Below, piece after piece: positions 39,404 to 49,927 of a stretch of 64,000 nt of DNA. The DNA is from Dysidea avara (taxonomy: Eukaryota; Porifera; Demospongiae; Dictyoceratida; Dysideidae): positions 18,758,001 through 18,822,000 of the forward strand of contig NC_089277.1 in the NCBI RefSeq assembly GCF_963678975.1, read 5' to 3'. The notes below the pieces were generated by a model, which worked only from the letters and a program-made list of their open reading frames with translations, searched no databases and was not told where the DNA came from. The translations under genes were made by a program, and so were the position numbers. Position 1 is the first letter of the stretch. Each line of letters begins with the position of its first letter.

Positions 39404-39800
39404 TACGTCGCACCACTAGCATGTGTATACATGTGTTGCAAAGAAATGTTACATGCTATGAAAATTTCATGGATTTTATTTTCATGGTTGCTCTGTTAAC
39501 TGCGAAATCCGTGAAAATTATGTACCGTGAAAATTTCCACGCGTACGGTATGATTTTCAAGCTGAAGTGGGTCCCCGTGACTGCTTATTCTCCTCATTGG
39601 CACCATCTACACATGCTGCAGCTGTGACATGTGACAAGGTGCGGGTACAACTTCCCAATTGCAAATCTATATGCAAGTACTGTCAAATAATTAGAATGCT
39701 TTGTACAATGTTTAATAGTTGAATTGTTTATGGTTTCAAGGGATATACTAACTTTCAGTGTTGATGACTTAGCTAGAATATATATATATATATATATATG

Positions 39801-40040
39801 TACCACTCTGCGTGGGCAGTTCAAAGGCACCGCCAATGCCATAATTTGTATATTGCACTGCTGCAGACCGCAGCAAGTGCATTATAACTTATAACGCACT
39901 GGTTGCGGTTTTTTAGACCACAACGAGTGCATTATACGTTATAATGCACCGACAGCAGTGCAATATACAGATATTGCACTGGCTGCGGTTTTGCATGTGC
40001 AGCATAGCACAAGTGCCGGTGGCGAAGACCACTGCGACAC
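39801..40040. repeat. Repeat with left-end motif and inverted gcactg words
   Basis: accactctgcgtgggcag, then ttcaaaggcaccgcc, matches the left end of the element nested at 21917. Multiple gcactg/cagtgc and tgcggttt words at 39880-39990 form overlapping hairpins around ataacttataacgcac and cattatacgttataatgc. Confidence 0.6.
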
Positions 40041-40740
40041 CTCACCTAATAGGTGGAAAGACACTTCACGGATCACTCGAATTCTTTTATAGCCTGACAT
40101 GTAAAGGTCGATTGTGGGCCATAACGTCACCAATACGTATAATGTTTACAAGCAGCCAATGGCGATCGAAAAAGCCAACACGGGTGGCCACAACTCTAGT
40201 CTACATATATATAAACGTACTTATACACCTTACTAGTCTGGTGCCATCTTAGCCCAGATTAAACTGTAGTCCACTTCGACAATGACTCAATAAAACAAAT
40301 ATATTCTAAATAATACTAACCTTTACGTTCGATTGTGGTAACCAGTTTTGTCATGCCACCAGATTCGAGTTTAGCCAGTGTGAATAGTAAGAATTAGACT
40401 AGTATCGTTTAGTAGTTAGGTTTTGTTTACTTAAAACATCTATTTAGCTACTTTTTTTCGCTCGAGAGAATCACTATGGCGATTAGTCTGGCGCTTAGTC
40501 TATATGGCGATTGAGTGATCACGCTGGCATGCTGAGCACTACATGATGAGAGTCGAACAGCGAATGCAGGTTAGTGATATAACCCATAGCGTACTAGCTT
40601 TCAATATCTCAGGTGGCTGCAGTACTGCAGGGGGAACGTCATCGCAACGTCCGGCTTGGTTACCCACAATCGATGTTAGAAACCTGGCCTTTATAAGTGT
40701 TACAGCTGTCTTATGAGACTCTCCCCACCTATTAGGTGAG
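40041..40740. mobile_element. TIR element with CACCTATTAGGTG-type ends
   Basis: ctcacctaataggtgg at 40041-40056 is mirrored by ccacctattaggtgag at 40725-40740. The arms extend inward through tcgattgtggg / cccacaatcga (about 75 bp, imperfect). No transposase. Confidence 0.65.
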
Positions 40741-40748
40741 TGGTACAT

Positions 40749-40867
40749 AACAGTTATACAACGTGCACTCGTGCTCTGCCTGTATAAACGCACTTGCCTT
40801 CGGGCCTAACGGCCCTCAGGCTCGTGCGTTTATATCAGGCAGAGCACTCGTGGCCGTTGTATAACTA
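40749..40867. repeat. Foldback with GC-rich centre
   Basis: agttatacaacg, then tgctctgcctg and ataaacgcac, pair with gtgcgtttat, caggcagagca and cgttgtataact. The centre is gccttcgggcc, then ggccctcaggc. It has the same architecture as 15420-15533 and 42246-42326. Confidence 0.8.
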
Positions 40868-42245
40868 TATAATATATACCTAACCCGTGACAGCTATAGT
40901 CAATCAATTCACAGGATTTCAATGATGACCTTTATCAGATGATTTATACATGATGACCTTTATCAGGCATTTTCCGCTTGTCGTTCCCATTCCTTGCTTT
41001 CTGTTCCCGTCCTGTTTCCGTTTTCCTAGAATTCTACTTACCCCAAAAGTGAGACTATGCACACCAAGGCTGGCACATGTACAATCAACATAATGTTATC
41101 AAGCCAATATGGCATAATAGTGACAGACTAGAGGCCACCAGTAGCTAAGTGCTGGTGCATTAGTCTATGGCAATGGCACAGTGTACACACTATATGCATA
41201 CACAACATACAGGAGATACACATTATTGTAATAGCGTATGCGTAGCAATGCATTATTGGAAACACTATAAAGGTGGAAAATAATTCAGCTAGCAAGCCAG
41301 GCAAAGGACGAAGCATACAAAATGTACAATACAAACAAATAATATGCATACAAACAATGTTGTGCATTTTGTAAACATTAACTTCATCTTGTTGTTCATA
41401 AGTTAATCAACTGGCATGGCAGTGGTTGCTACTACTCGTGAATCAGGTGTGGTTGTTAAGATTATCTACCTTGTAGTGGGCGTTATATAGAATGGTATGT
41501 CTGTTCAATCACCAGCATGAAAACGCCTAATTATTACACTGTATAGTGACTGGGTTTTTTCGAGGGGGAAGTATTTCACAGATTGCAACCATCCACAATT
41601 TCAAGAGAAAAATTTTGCTTCTTTGGAATCTTTTATGCATTCATAATACTAAATAAAACCATTTTGATCTCTAGTTGTAAATTTTGAGGGGAAAATTTTC
41701 ATGAATTGGAGCCAATTCACAAAAACGCAAAAAAATTCCCTCAGAAAACCCCCACTATATGGTATGTTTGTGCCTATAGTCAGTTCACGTTCACCTGAGC
41801 CCCTGCTAAATATAGCAATATCAAAGAGGTGAACATGTGTAAAGGTTTTGTACTGGAACAAGTATATTTTCATGTTGTAAACATGCTTCCATGTCTATAC
41901 TAAATGTATGGGATATTTTTAAGCCTCACAACTCACTTGTTCTTGCCCATATTAAAGTGTCTTTTGATAAACAGTTCCAGCTTTTAAAAGGCTTCACAGC
42001 ACTACTGAAGCTGGCCCATGTAACAAGAGTTAAGCAAAAAACAAAGGCTCAGGCGAACATGACCGACTATAGTTTGTTCACTGGCGATCCTATCTCCCTG
42101 GTTAGTACATATCTGTAGGCCTTGTGGTTTTTGCATACATTAATACATTCATTCATTATTTGATGTAATTTTGACCGCATTTCTTATTATTCTTAGTATT
42201 TGGTTGATTGGTATAGGTAATCACACACATTTGAGTGTAATTAGG

Positions 42246-42326
42246 GAATAATTGTACGAGTAACAGTCAAAATTGCATGAGGCGAAGCCGAGTGCAATTT
42301 TGGCTGTTACGAGTACAATAATTCCA
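42246..42326. repeat. Foldback with GC-rich centre
   Basis: ggaataattgtacgagtaac, then caaaattgca, pairs with tgcaattttg and gttacgagtacaataattcc with few mismatches. The centre is gaggcgaagccgag. Confidence 0.8.
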
Positions 42327-42469
42327 TAATTGCACGAAAATGCGTGTGATTGCCTACTAATCACATAGTGACCACCCTTTGTGGTTTGTAGTACACATCT
42401 ATCCAGTTCTATGTGGCCATTAACTTCTACCAGGTGATTGCATCATCCTTCTTTGTATCACATCATTTG

Positions 42470-42650
42470 TTGTTGCACTTAAAAGGCTTCACGTGTCAGC
42501 AATTCTGATTGGCTACATGTCTACATATGTTGCACTTAAAAGGCTTCTATTGTCAGCTTATTTGATTGGCTATTCATTATATCACTTTCTTGTTGCACTT
42601 AAAAGTGTTCTGTTATTCTGCTATTTTATTGGCTACTTTACAGTGCAATT
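42470..42650. repeat. Three tandem ~60-bp repeats
   Basis: Each unit begins gttgcacttaaaagg (or aaaagtgtt) and ends with a attgg(c)ta word: units start at about 42473, 42529 and 42592. The open frame across the array is a repeat translation. Confidence 0.75.
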
Positions 42651-42721
42651 ACAGAAACAAGGCCATGCGATTTGCACTCCTACTATTGGGACTAATGTAT
42701 GGCAAATTAAACCACTATGTG

Positions 42722-43235
42722 ATTATTATTATTATTATTAGGTAAGACGGCAAAAGCCTTTAAAACCTGATCTAAACATACAAAATCACTTACCGTAAAT
42801 GACAAAAGTTTGACGTGACTTAAGTTTGGCAAATTGAAACAAATTCGCCAAATTTTATTTGCCAATTCAGTATTTTATATTGCTCAATATTGGTAGCATG
42901 ATATATTTACCACACCAAACTTTTGTTGTTTATGGTATATTGATGGATAAGTTTAAGAAGTCAGTAAAATCAACATCAATGGTATTTTCTGGGAGTCCAT
43001 TCCAATTACTAACAAGAAGTGGTGTTGTGGTAAACATGTAGCATGTGGCTCAGATATTTTAAAACAATGACCTCTAGTTATGGAAGATGACTGAAAGGTA
43101 AATAGTGATGTAGGATCCATGTCCATTAAATTGTGAACCAGTTTATAAGTGTGGATTAATCACCCCTAATACAGTCATTGATATCTAAGGGATGGTAAGT
43201 TGAGATAACGTAATCTGTTAACTTATGGGAAGTCT
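42722..43235 (-). mobile_element. LINE 3' end with ATT tail
   Basis: Minus-strand pieces read LVHNLMDMDPTSLFTFQSSS, RGHCFKISEPHAT and FTTTPLLVSNWNGLPENTID, the terminal region after the reverse transcriptase in CR1-like elements. Several frame breaks are present. An (ATT)n tract at 42722-42741 forms the 3' tail, as in the LINE at 4083. Confidence 0.65.
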
Positions 43236-43502
43236 ATAATTCCTTATTTCAACCTGCTGGGTTACAACTAGTGGGTAAAATATACATGAAACATGATTAA
43301 TCTGATATGGCCTGTAATACTGACAGTAAACAGATGCAGGTGGTGGATGTGAAACAGCAAATTTATTTGGAGCTCAATTTGGAGTGGCAGCAATTAATGG
43401 CCTTGTCCATAAAGCCAATTAATCATATGTTTTTACTCTCTAATAGTGACCCGGAAAGAACTGATGCCTATTCTATCCAGTTAAATTATCACCTGAGTTA
43501 GC

Positions 43503-46400
43503 ATGTCTGACGACCTTGGCGAAACCCCTGAACCACTGAACTTATAGGACAGAACTCACAGGGGAGAGAACTGGAAATGCTTTAAGCGTGATTAGTCTTA
43601 TTACAATAATGTGGCTGCCAAAATTCACAAGGAGCAGATAGTGAAGTCAGAGTTGCACATCTGCTCAGTCTTATTGGCAAGGACGCACAAGACCTTTATA
43701 AAACATTCACACTCAACAATGATGATATAAAAAGACACCACTAAAATTCTTGCAGATTTGAAGCACACTGCATCCCAGAGATTAACCTTATCTACGAGCG
43801 CTACATGTTCAATTTCTGTGTCCAAGAACCAGGAGAGGCAATTGACTACTACATCATCAACATGATTAAGCTAGTTGAGAACTGTCGGTATGGTGGACTA
43901 TGCGACGATTTGATATGAGGTAAGCTGGTAGCGGTGTTAGAGATGACAAAGTAAGAGATAAATTATTGGGCATGAAAGACCTCAAAGTAGACAAGATTAT
44001 CAAGACAAACCAGGCCCTGAGAGTGATGGATATGGCCAGTGTAGTAACAGATGAATCAATTGTGAACAAAGTGAGGCATAAGAGAGGCAAGGGTCAACGC
44101 CACAGTAGAGATAGGAGTACAGATTCTAGTGGAAAGGGCAGATAGGAAGTTAGCCACACAGAAGATAAACAGACGCCTGGCTTCGCATGCAAATTCTGTG
44201 GGAAAGATAAAAAATTAATAAGAGAGAACTTTGCCCTGCTGTAGACAAAGAATACCACAAATGTAAGAAAAAAAAATACTGCTACTGTCTGCCAGTCAGG
44301 CAAGAAACCTCTCTATATCCTGAGAAATGAACAAAGGGTCAGTGAAGAAGAGTGTTACGATGTCAGTGAAGAAGAGGCACATGCAGTCACTATTAACAAG
44401 TCTGTTTGACTAAGTCCTCGTCACCTGCTTAGTCAACAAACAAGTTAACAACATGAGGTAATATATGAGATTGATACAGGTGCATCATGTAATGTTTTAG
44501 TGATTATGTGAGAGCAACTGGAGGGCCAACACCTCAAGAAAACTACAAGTCAACTGACGATGTACAACAACTCTTGTGAGTATCCTTTGGGTAGAACAAT
44601 GTTGTGTATCAAACAACAAGGTATCAAACAACAAGGTACAACACAGTCATTGCATTTCTATGTTGTGAGACCACAGGTTATCCCTATCCTGGGCAGAGCC
44701 TCCTGAATCTTAACAGTGATGCAATACATAATGTGACAGAAGTCACACTCCTTCCTACATAATCTATTTTTAGACAAAGCCCTTAAGAATTACAGAGATG
44801 TTTTTGAAAAAAATTATTGGGTACATTACCAGGGGAGTACACCATACAAACAAACAGTGACATTTCTCCAGTGGTGCACCCACCCCATGTCAATGTCATA
44901 GCTCTTGTAAGTGAACCAATAAGATAGATGTCAAGTATGGTGGTGGTTGAGAAGAAAAACAACAAACTGAGAATTTGCCTTGATCCCTGTGACTTGAACA
45001 GAGCAATGATGCATAGCCACTATCCATTGCCAACCATAGAACAAGTTGAACAAAGCAAAAGTGTTTATGATTTTAGATGCAAAAACTGGCTTCTGGCAAG
45101 TCAAGCTTGATCAACAAACAGTCCAGTTACCTTACCACTTTCAATATGCCGTTTGCAGATTGAAAATGTCTTTCGGTATTAGCAGTGCTCCTGAATGTGG
45201 CAGCAGCGATTGTTGAAGGTCTTGCTGGTGTTGAAATTATAGCAGATGACCTCTTATTTAGTTTGTGGATTTGGTGATACCTGTGACGAAGCATGGGCTA
45301 ACCATGATGTCAATCTGCAGAGTTTCCTCAACAGAGCCCGTAAACGTGGTCTAAAGCTGAACCAAGACAAAGTGAAGCTGAGATGCTCCTCTGTACCATT
45401 TATTGGCCATGTTCTCACATACAAGGTGCTTACACCAAGACAAAGGCCATTTCAATATGCCAACCCCTATCGATGTAAAATTATTCTTAGGGATGGTTCA
45501 ATACCTAGCAAAGTTCTTACCTCAGTTGTTGACTATTACAGAACCTCCTAGAAAGCTATAGTGCAAGAAAACTCAATGGTGCTGGCTCCCGGAACATGAC
45601 GAAGCATATTACTAAACTCAGACAGCTGATATGTGAAGCTCCAGTCCTGAAATATTATCCATAAAACAAGTTACTTTACAGTGTGATGCATCTAAACGTG
45701 GCTTATATAGGCTATTCACTTTTACAAGAAGGGAACTGATAGCTTATGGTACCTGAGGTCTTACCTCAGCTGAGCAGAATTATGCTCACATAGAAGAGAT
45801 GCTTGCTATTGTAGTGGGGTGTGAGAAGTTTGATCAGTACATATATGGCCGCAAAGCGTATGTTGAAACAGATCACAAGCCTTAAGTGTTGATCACAAAG
45901 AAACCTGTTCATAGTGCACCTAAACTAATGTTAAAGCAAAGTTATAGCAAAAGCCAGAGCCCAGCAAGTCAGTTATTACAACAAGACAGCTTGACCCTTA
46001 CCTGAGATTATTCAACCAGGAGAAGTTGTTTGCATGAAGAATACATGGTCCAAAGCAGTATGTAAAAGTAAAGTTGCACTAAGGTCCTATGAAAATGCAA
46101 TGGTCAAACTTTCCGTCATAATTGTAAGGATCTGAGACCCACACCAGAGAAAATACCCACTGACTTAACTTCCTTTGAACCGTCATCTGATCTGAAGTCT
46201 AGTGATGTACAGAATAAATCAAACAATGCTCCAAGTGATGGCAGTCCACTTAATGAAACGATGACCAGTGGACAGTGGCACACCTCTTAAAGTATCCTTT
46301 CGTGGATGTGTCATCAAACCGCCTAAATGTTTGATTGAGAACTGTGACATTAAGAACAGCAGCTGCAATATTTCATGTTTTCTTCAGGTAGAGGAGGATG
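43503..46400 (+). mobile_element. Degenerate Ty3/gypsy LTR retrotransposon
   Basis: Landmarks in + order: a gag-like region (43503-44100, for example FNFCVQEPGEAIDYYI), a partial zinc-knuckle (CKFCGKD), a protease motif DTGAS near 44475, reverse transcriptase (RICLDPCDLNRAM, 44960-45010; IADDLL near 45240; FIGHVLT near 45405) and an RNase H motif (QCDASKRGL near 45680). The integrase core is absent: RNase H is followed within a few hundred bases by the post-integrase tail. Many stops and frameshifts are present. An LTR-like start (tgttgtaacattagtac) follows a purine tract at about 46390, but I could not find its 5' partner. Confidence 0.8.
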
Positions 46401-46617
46401 TTGTAACATTAGTACTAGGTCTATAAATTTAGAGTGATTTTATTTCTTTGTAATCATTACTTAAGGATAGGAAATTCTTGTATATTACCATTACTTGTAA
46501 TTGTTTAGCAGCGGTATTAATAGTGGTGTTGCATCTGATTTAGTGCCCTCGTAGCTTGGCTTGTTACCTGCTAGATATCAACACAAGTAAGAGGACACAC
46601 AACAAAACCTAATAGAG

Positions 46618-47690
46618 GGATTGTACGCGTGATGCGTTATGACGTATTTTCGTAAAATGCTTAACAACCATTGCTTGTCAGACATTTGTGAGGTACGCAA
46701 GTAAAGGCTACGAACATTCTCAATGGTTTAGTGTAGAATGGAACACGTTCGCTAGGTTAGTTACTTGGATAGCCGTTGTAAAAATTGTAATGTCCATGAC
46801 TAATCGACAATAGCTATTACGGTTGTCCAACTTAGTGCTAGTATTTGTGACTGAATTTGACAAAACCCGGCTTCGACGCACAAAACTTCGTTAGGAGATA
46901 TGGCGATTTTAAGTAATCATTGTGTAATAACTTCCCAGTGCCTACAGCTGTGCAAGCAAAATTTGCACCAAGTATGCATCTATTTACTAGCTATCACTGA
47001 GTGGGTGTATACATTTCTGATACCCAAAATTAGCTCTGTTTTGGGCAGCTTTTCTCGAGTGGGTAATAATATCACAGGTGATAGTAATAGGGTGGGAGGG
47101 TGGGGGTGGATAGTAATAGGGTGGGAGGGTGGGGGTGGATGGTGGTCTTAATATACGGGTATAAAATGGAGTAAGAAGACGATTGGAATCCAGAGGCCAA
47201 GTTTGGGCTCTCCATGGCCCTCAAATCACTCCAAATTGACCGAGAACACTATTGGTGAGCTCTCTGTGAAGTCCCAGCTCACTACACACCATTATCACAA
47301 AGCCATGGCCATCCAATGGCGCCAATCTCCCACTCGTGGCTTTGACAGGGTCGGAAGAAAGCTGCCACAGAAACCAGACTTGCCAGTCCTGAAGGAAGTA
47401 CAGTGTGGAATGTGATAGTGTATTAGGCCAGCAATCCATTTCTGGTAAAAACGTAAGTTTGATTTTGTGTGTGTGGAAGCCTTGTTATGTGAAATCCGGT
47501 CACATTTAATGTTTGTTTCTAACCTTATCCTAGCTTTTTGACAGAGATTCTCTTATTTGGTAAAGCATGGTGACCAAGTAAGTGCATTTGCCCCATTGAA
47601 AAGTAAACCTCACAAATGTCAGACTAGCAACGGTTGTTAAGCATTTTCATAATTCACACCACAATACTCTTCGCGTGCAAATCATCTAAA
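46618..47690. mobile_element. Non-autonomous TIR DNA element
   Basis: aaaatgcttaacaaccattg, then gtcagacatttgtgaggt near 46655, is mirrored at 47610-47660 (acctcacaaatgtcagac, then ggttgttaagcatttt). The ends gattgtacgcg and cgcgtgcaaatc are approximate. It contains the twin G-quadruplex motif and no transposase. Confidence 0.65.
47090..47135 (+). repeat. Two tandem G-quadruplex motifs
   Basis: gggtgggagggtggggg occurs at 47090-47106 and again at 47119-47135 as part of an exact ~29-bp tandem repeat. Four G-runs with 1-nt loops are the most stable known class of parallel G-quadruplex sequence. Confidence 0.9.
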
Positions 47691-48272
47691 AGGCACTCAG
47701 GTGAGCTGTCCAGAAACCTCTGGCCCTAACATCTGCACGAGCACCACCCACAACATTGGCAGCATGGTGGGTATCTCCAGCTTCTGAAATAAAGTAAGAG
47801 CACTCCCCTTTGCTGCTATTGCTTACACGATATTTAAGAGTTTACCACGTTTTACAGAGATCACGTGATTTTTTCTCTGAGTTTGCCAAAACATTAACCC
47901 TCCCCATCCATAAGATTAATTTTTGTCATGGCTTAGAATTTGAATTTAAACTCCTATATATTCGGCATAGCCGTTCTTCCATATAGGAGGAGTATACACA
48001 GTACACATACATAGCTACTGACATAAATACACATACGCAGCAGCTTAGCTAATTCTCGTGCATCCGAAATTGCTCCACCTTCATCTCCTCCCATTACAAA
48101 TTAACGGTTATTGTCAAACGAACACCAATTATACATATAGCTATAAGTGAAGTGTTCAACTTACCGGAAGCGGTAAAGTGTCTGACAGAGTAAGCGCTGA
48201 GCACGTAGACATGTCGATTCCTTGAATGTACAGGTCTTCCTAAGCTGACACCCACCTTTGTTGCAGCCAACA
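47686..48272 (-). CDS. Predicted small two-exon gene, unrecognised
   Basis: Minus-strand exon 1 at 48272-48164 begins MLAATKVGVSLGRPVHSRNR, ends SVRHFTASG, and has a strong GTAAGT donor. A possible exon 2 at 47783-47686 joins in phase 1 (TTTCAG|AAG) and would end in a TAG stop, for 68 aa in all. Exon 1 is basic and Ser/Arg-rich like a mitochondrial presequence. Exon 2 contains ARADVRARGFW, a motif I recall from repetitive invertebrate ORFs, so it may instead be a mobile-element fragment that only resembles an exon. I do not recognise the product. Confidence 0.35.
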
Positions 48273-48315
48273 TCTTTTAATTAAGGTCACGCGATGATTG
48301 CTGATTACAAAGCAC

Positions 48316-48735
48316 TTACAGACGATTGCGGAATCTATGCAACACAGGAAGTCAATGGAAACGTGAGCTTGTTACGTAATTCGGCACCTTTTCAAAGCAA
48401 ATAGATCACGTTTTCGGTTTTCGCTTGACGGTTTTTGTTGCAAAGATCGCGCAATCGTCTGTATAGCGGTTCTAAGAGACCTTGCGCGTCACGTGCGGTA
48501 ATTATTGTTTGAACTTCAAAAATGAATTGATTTGATTGGACGAAATCTTGTGCACGTGATTTTCACTTGTTTTGTTGTCGCGCAAGGTCTCTTAGAACCG
48601 CAGTACAGAGGATTGCGGAATCTTTGCAATACAGGAAGTCACCAGAAACGTGACTTATCAAAGTTGTGGTGACGCATTTCAAAGTTGATGGATCACGTTT
48701 TTCGGTTGGCGCTTTACGGTTTTTGGCAAGTTGTA
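48316..48735. repeat. ~120-bp direct repeat with a small MITE between the copies
   Basis: gattgcggaatct, caggaagtca, gaaacgtga and gatcacgttttcggtt recur in order at 48323-48437 and 48608-48735. Between them, 48465-48600 is bounded by gcggttctaagagacc and its exact reverse complement (23-bp perfect terminal repeats), a Tc1-like MITE candidate. Confidence 0.75.
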
Positions 48736-49379
48736 CCAGTCACCAGTACCTTTCACTAATGCGCAGTGGCGGATCTAGAGGGGTTTCTGGGGTTTCGACA
48801 GAAACCCCCTTTTTAAATTTAGCTCAGTAGCAGTTTAAATATATAAACATTGTTGCACTGACAATTTGTTATAGCAAACAACTATATGCCACTGTATTTC
48901 AGTAGCATGCATGCAGTTGCACTTAACTGACACCATTTATAGCTATTAAACCCTCGGCAACACTTCACTTTTCATCTCTCACTGCATTAAAAACGATCGA
49001 GATACTCTAATAGAGCAGTCAAGTAACTACTCTAAAAGAGCAATCAAAGCTACAGCTTGTAGTCACCATCTTTGCCCTATAGTTAGCTATATAACATTTA
49101 TTTAAAGCATTGGATTTATTACAATTGGTAACTAAAAATAGCCTAAAATCCAATCTCAGAACTTCTAAAGTCTCAAAATTTTCTGGAGAAATGCCTTATT
49201 CAGCTACACCAACTTTCAGAAACCCCCTTTTAAAAATCCTAGATCCGCCACTGATGCGATGTTCCATCTCTTTTTCTTTACTCCGTTCTGCCATCTTGGC
49301 TATCCGGGGCAGTAGGACCATGAGACCTGTACATGTGGAGCGCCCCACTACCTCTGCGCCTGGCAGAGGTTCAGCTTGA
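48736..49379 (+). pseudogene. Repetitive-ORF C-terminal fragment split by a MITE
   Basis: Reading across the MITE at 48764-49253 (one atgcg copy kept) gives LSLMRCSISFSLLRSAILAI, then RGSRTMRP, ending at a stop at 49379. The pattern RCxxSFxLLRSAI..IRGSRS is one I recall as the C-terminus of a repetitive ORF family in marine invertebrates. Only this last segment is present, so it is a remnant. Confidence 0.5.
48764..49253. mobile_element. TIR MITE with 5-bp duplication
   Basis: cagtggcggatctag at 48764 is mirrored by ctagatccgccactg at 49239-49253. atgcg at 48759-48763 and 49254-49258 is the duplication. gggtttc / gaaaccc blocks lie inside both ends. It carries the dispersed motif at 49002-49021 and a diverged copy at 49029-49047. 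Confidence 0.88.
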
Positions 49380-49585
49380 CTCATCTGTTTAATGTGTTAA
49401 TTTTATTTTATATCTGTTTAATGTGTCCATGACAAAAAAAAACAGTACCGGTATAATAACCGGAATTAGAAATGGAACGGAACGGAACGAGACGAAATGA
49501 CTAAACCAGGTGAAGAAGAAACCTAAGCTGAACCCGACCCTAACCTGAGGTTTGCCTCTAAAGCTTAATGATGTCTTTCACTGTC

Positions 49586-49873
49586 TGTATGAAGGTAAGT
49601 TTTTGGTGAGTTCTAGGCGAGCTAGGGCCGTATGGAACGCCGTTTGTAACAAAAATACATGATACCTGACTCCAGCTACCTTATTATCGCCGATAATAAA
49701 ACACCATCCTTATTATCGCCGATAATAAGACTTATTATCGCCAATAATAAGACCTCGCCTTATTATCGCCGATGATAAGACTCCAGCTTATTATCGCCGA
49801 TAATAAGGCGGTGCTTATTTTCCTAGGAAATAATTAAGACAGCGCTTAAATTATGTTTTCGGGTGCGTATATT
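49586..49873. repeat. Left TIR of the HECT element with five palindromes
   Basis: Five units of TTATTATCGCCGATAATAA (some with one change) lie between 49679 and 49807, 20-28 bp apart, with differing spacers. They are good candidates for transposase binding sites. Confidence 0.88.
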
Positions 49874-49927
49874 TTAGCGCTTTAAAACTCTATTTATATC
49901 ACACTAAGTTAGTCATAGAAGGCTTAC

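Larger units (their letters stand above)
36925..39548 (+). mobile_element. Degenerate pogo-like (Tc1/mariner) DNA transposon
   Basis: Terminal repeats ccgtatgtgtggaaattttt and (inverted) ccgtacgcgtggaaatttt are flanked by TA. About 2.6 kb. It contains broken DDE transposase frames on the + strand (37280-38290) and an unrelated minus-strand ORF near its right end. Confidence 0.75.
36517..41046. mobile_element. Possible large composite element bounded by inverted repeats
   Basis: The left arm (36517-36584: ggggtaagtcgaattct, gggaacg, then tgataaaggtcatcatg) is mirrored at 40949-41046 (catgatgacctttatca, then agaattctacttacccc). Whether this is one 4.5-kb element or two independent related ends cannot be decided by eye; no target duplication is evident. 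Confidence 0.4.

Noticed and set aside
49679-49807. Regularly spaced palindromic repeats resembling a CRISPR array
   Set aside because: Spacers are only 1-9 bp and non-unique, the same array is mirrored in the other TIR, and the genome is eukaryotic.
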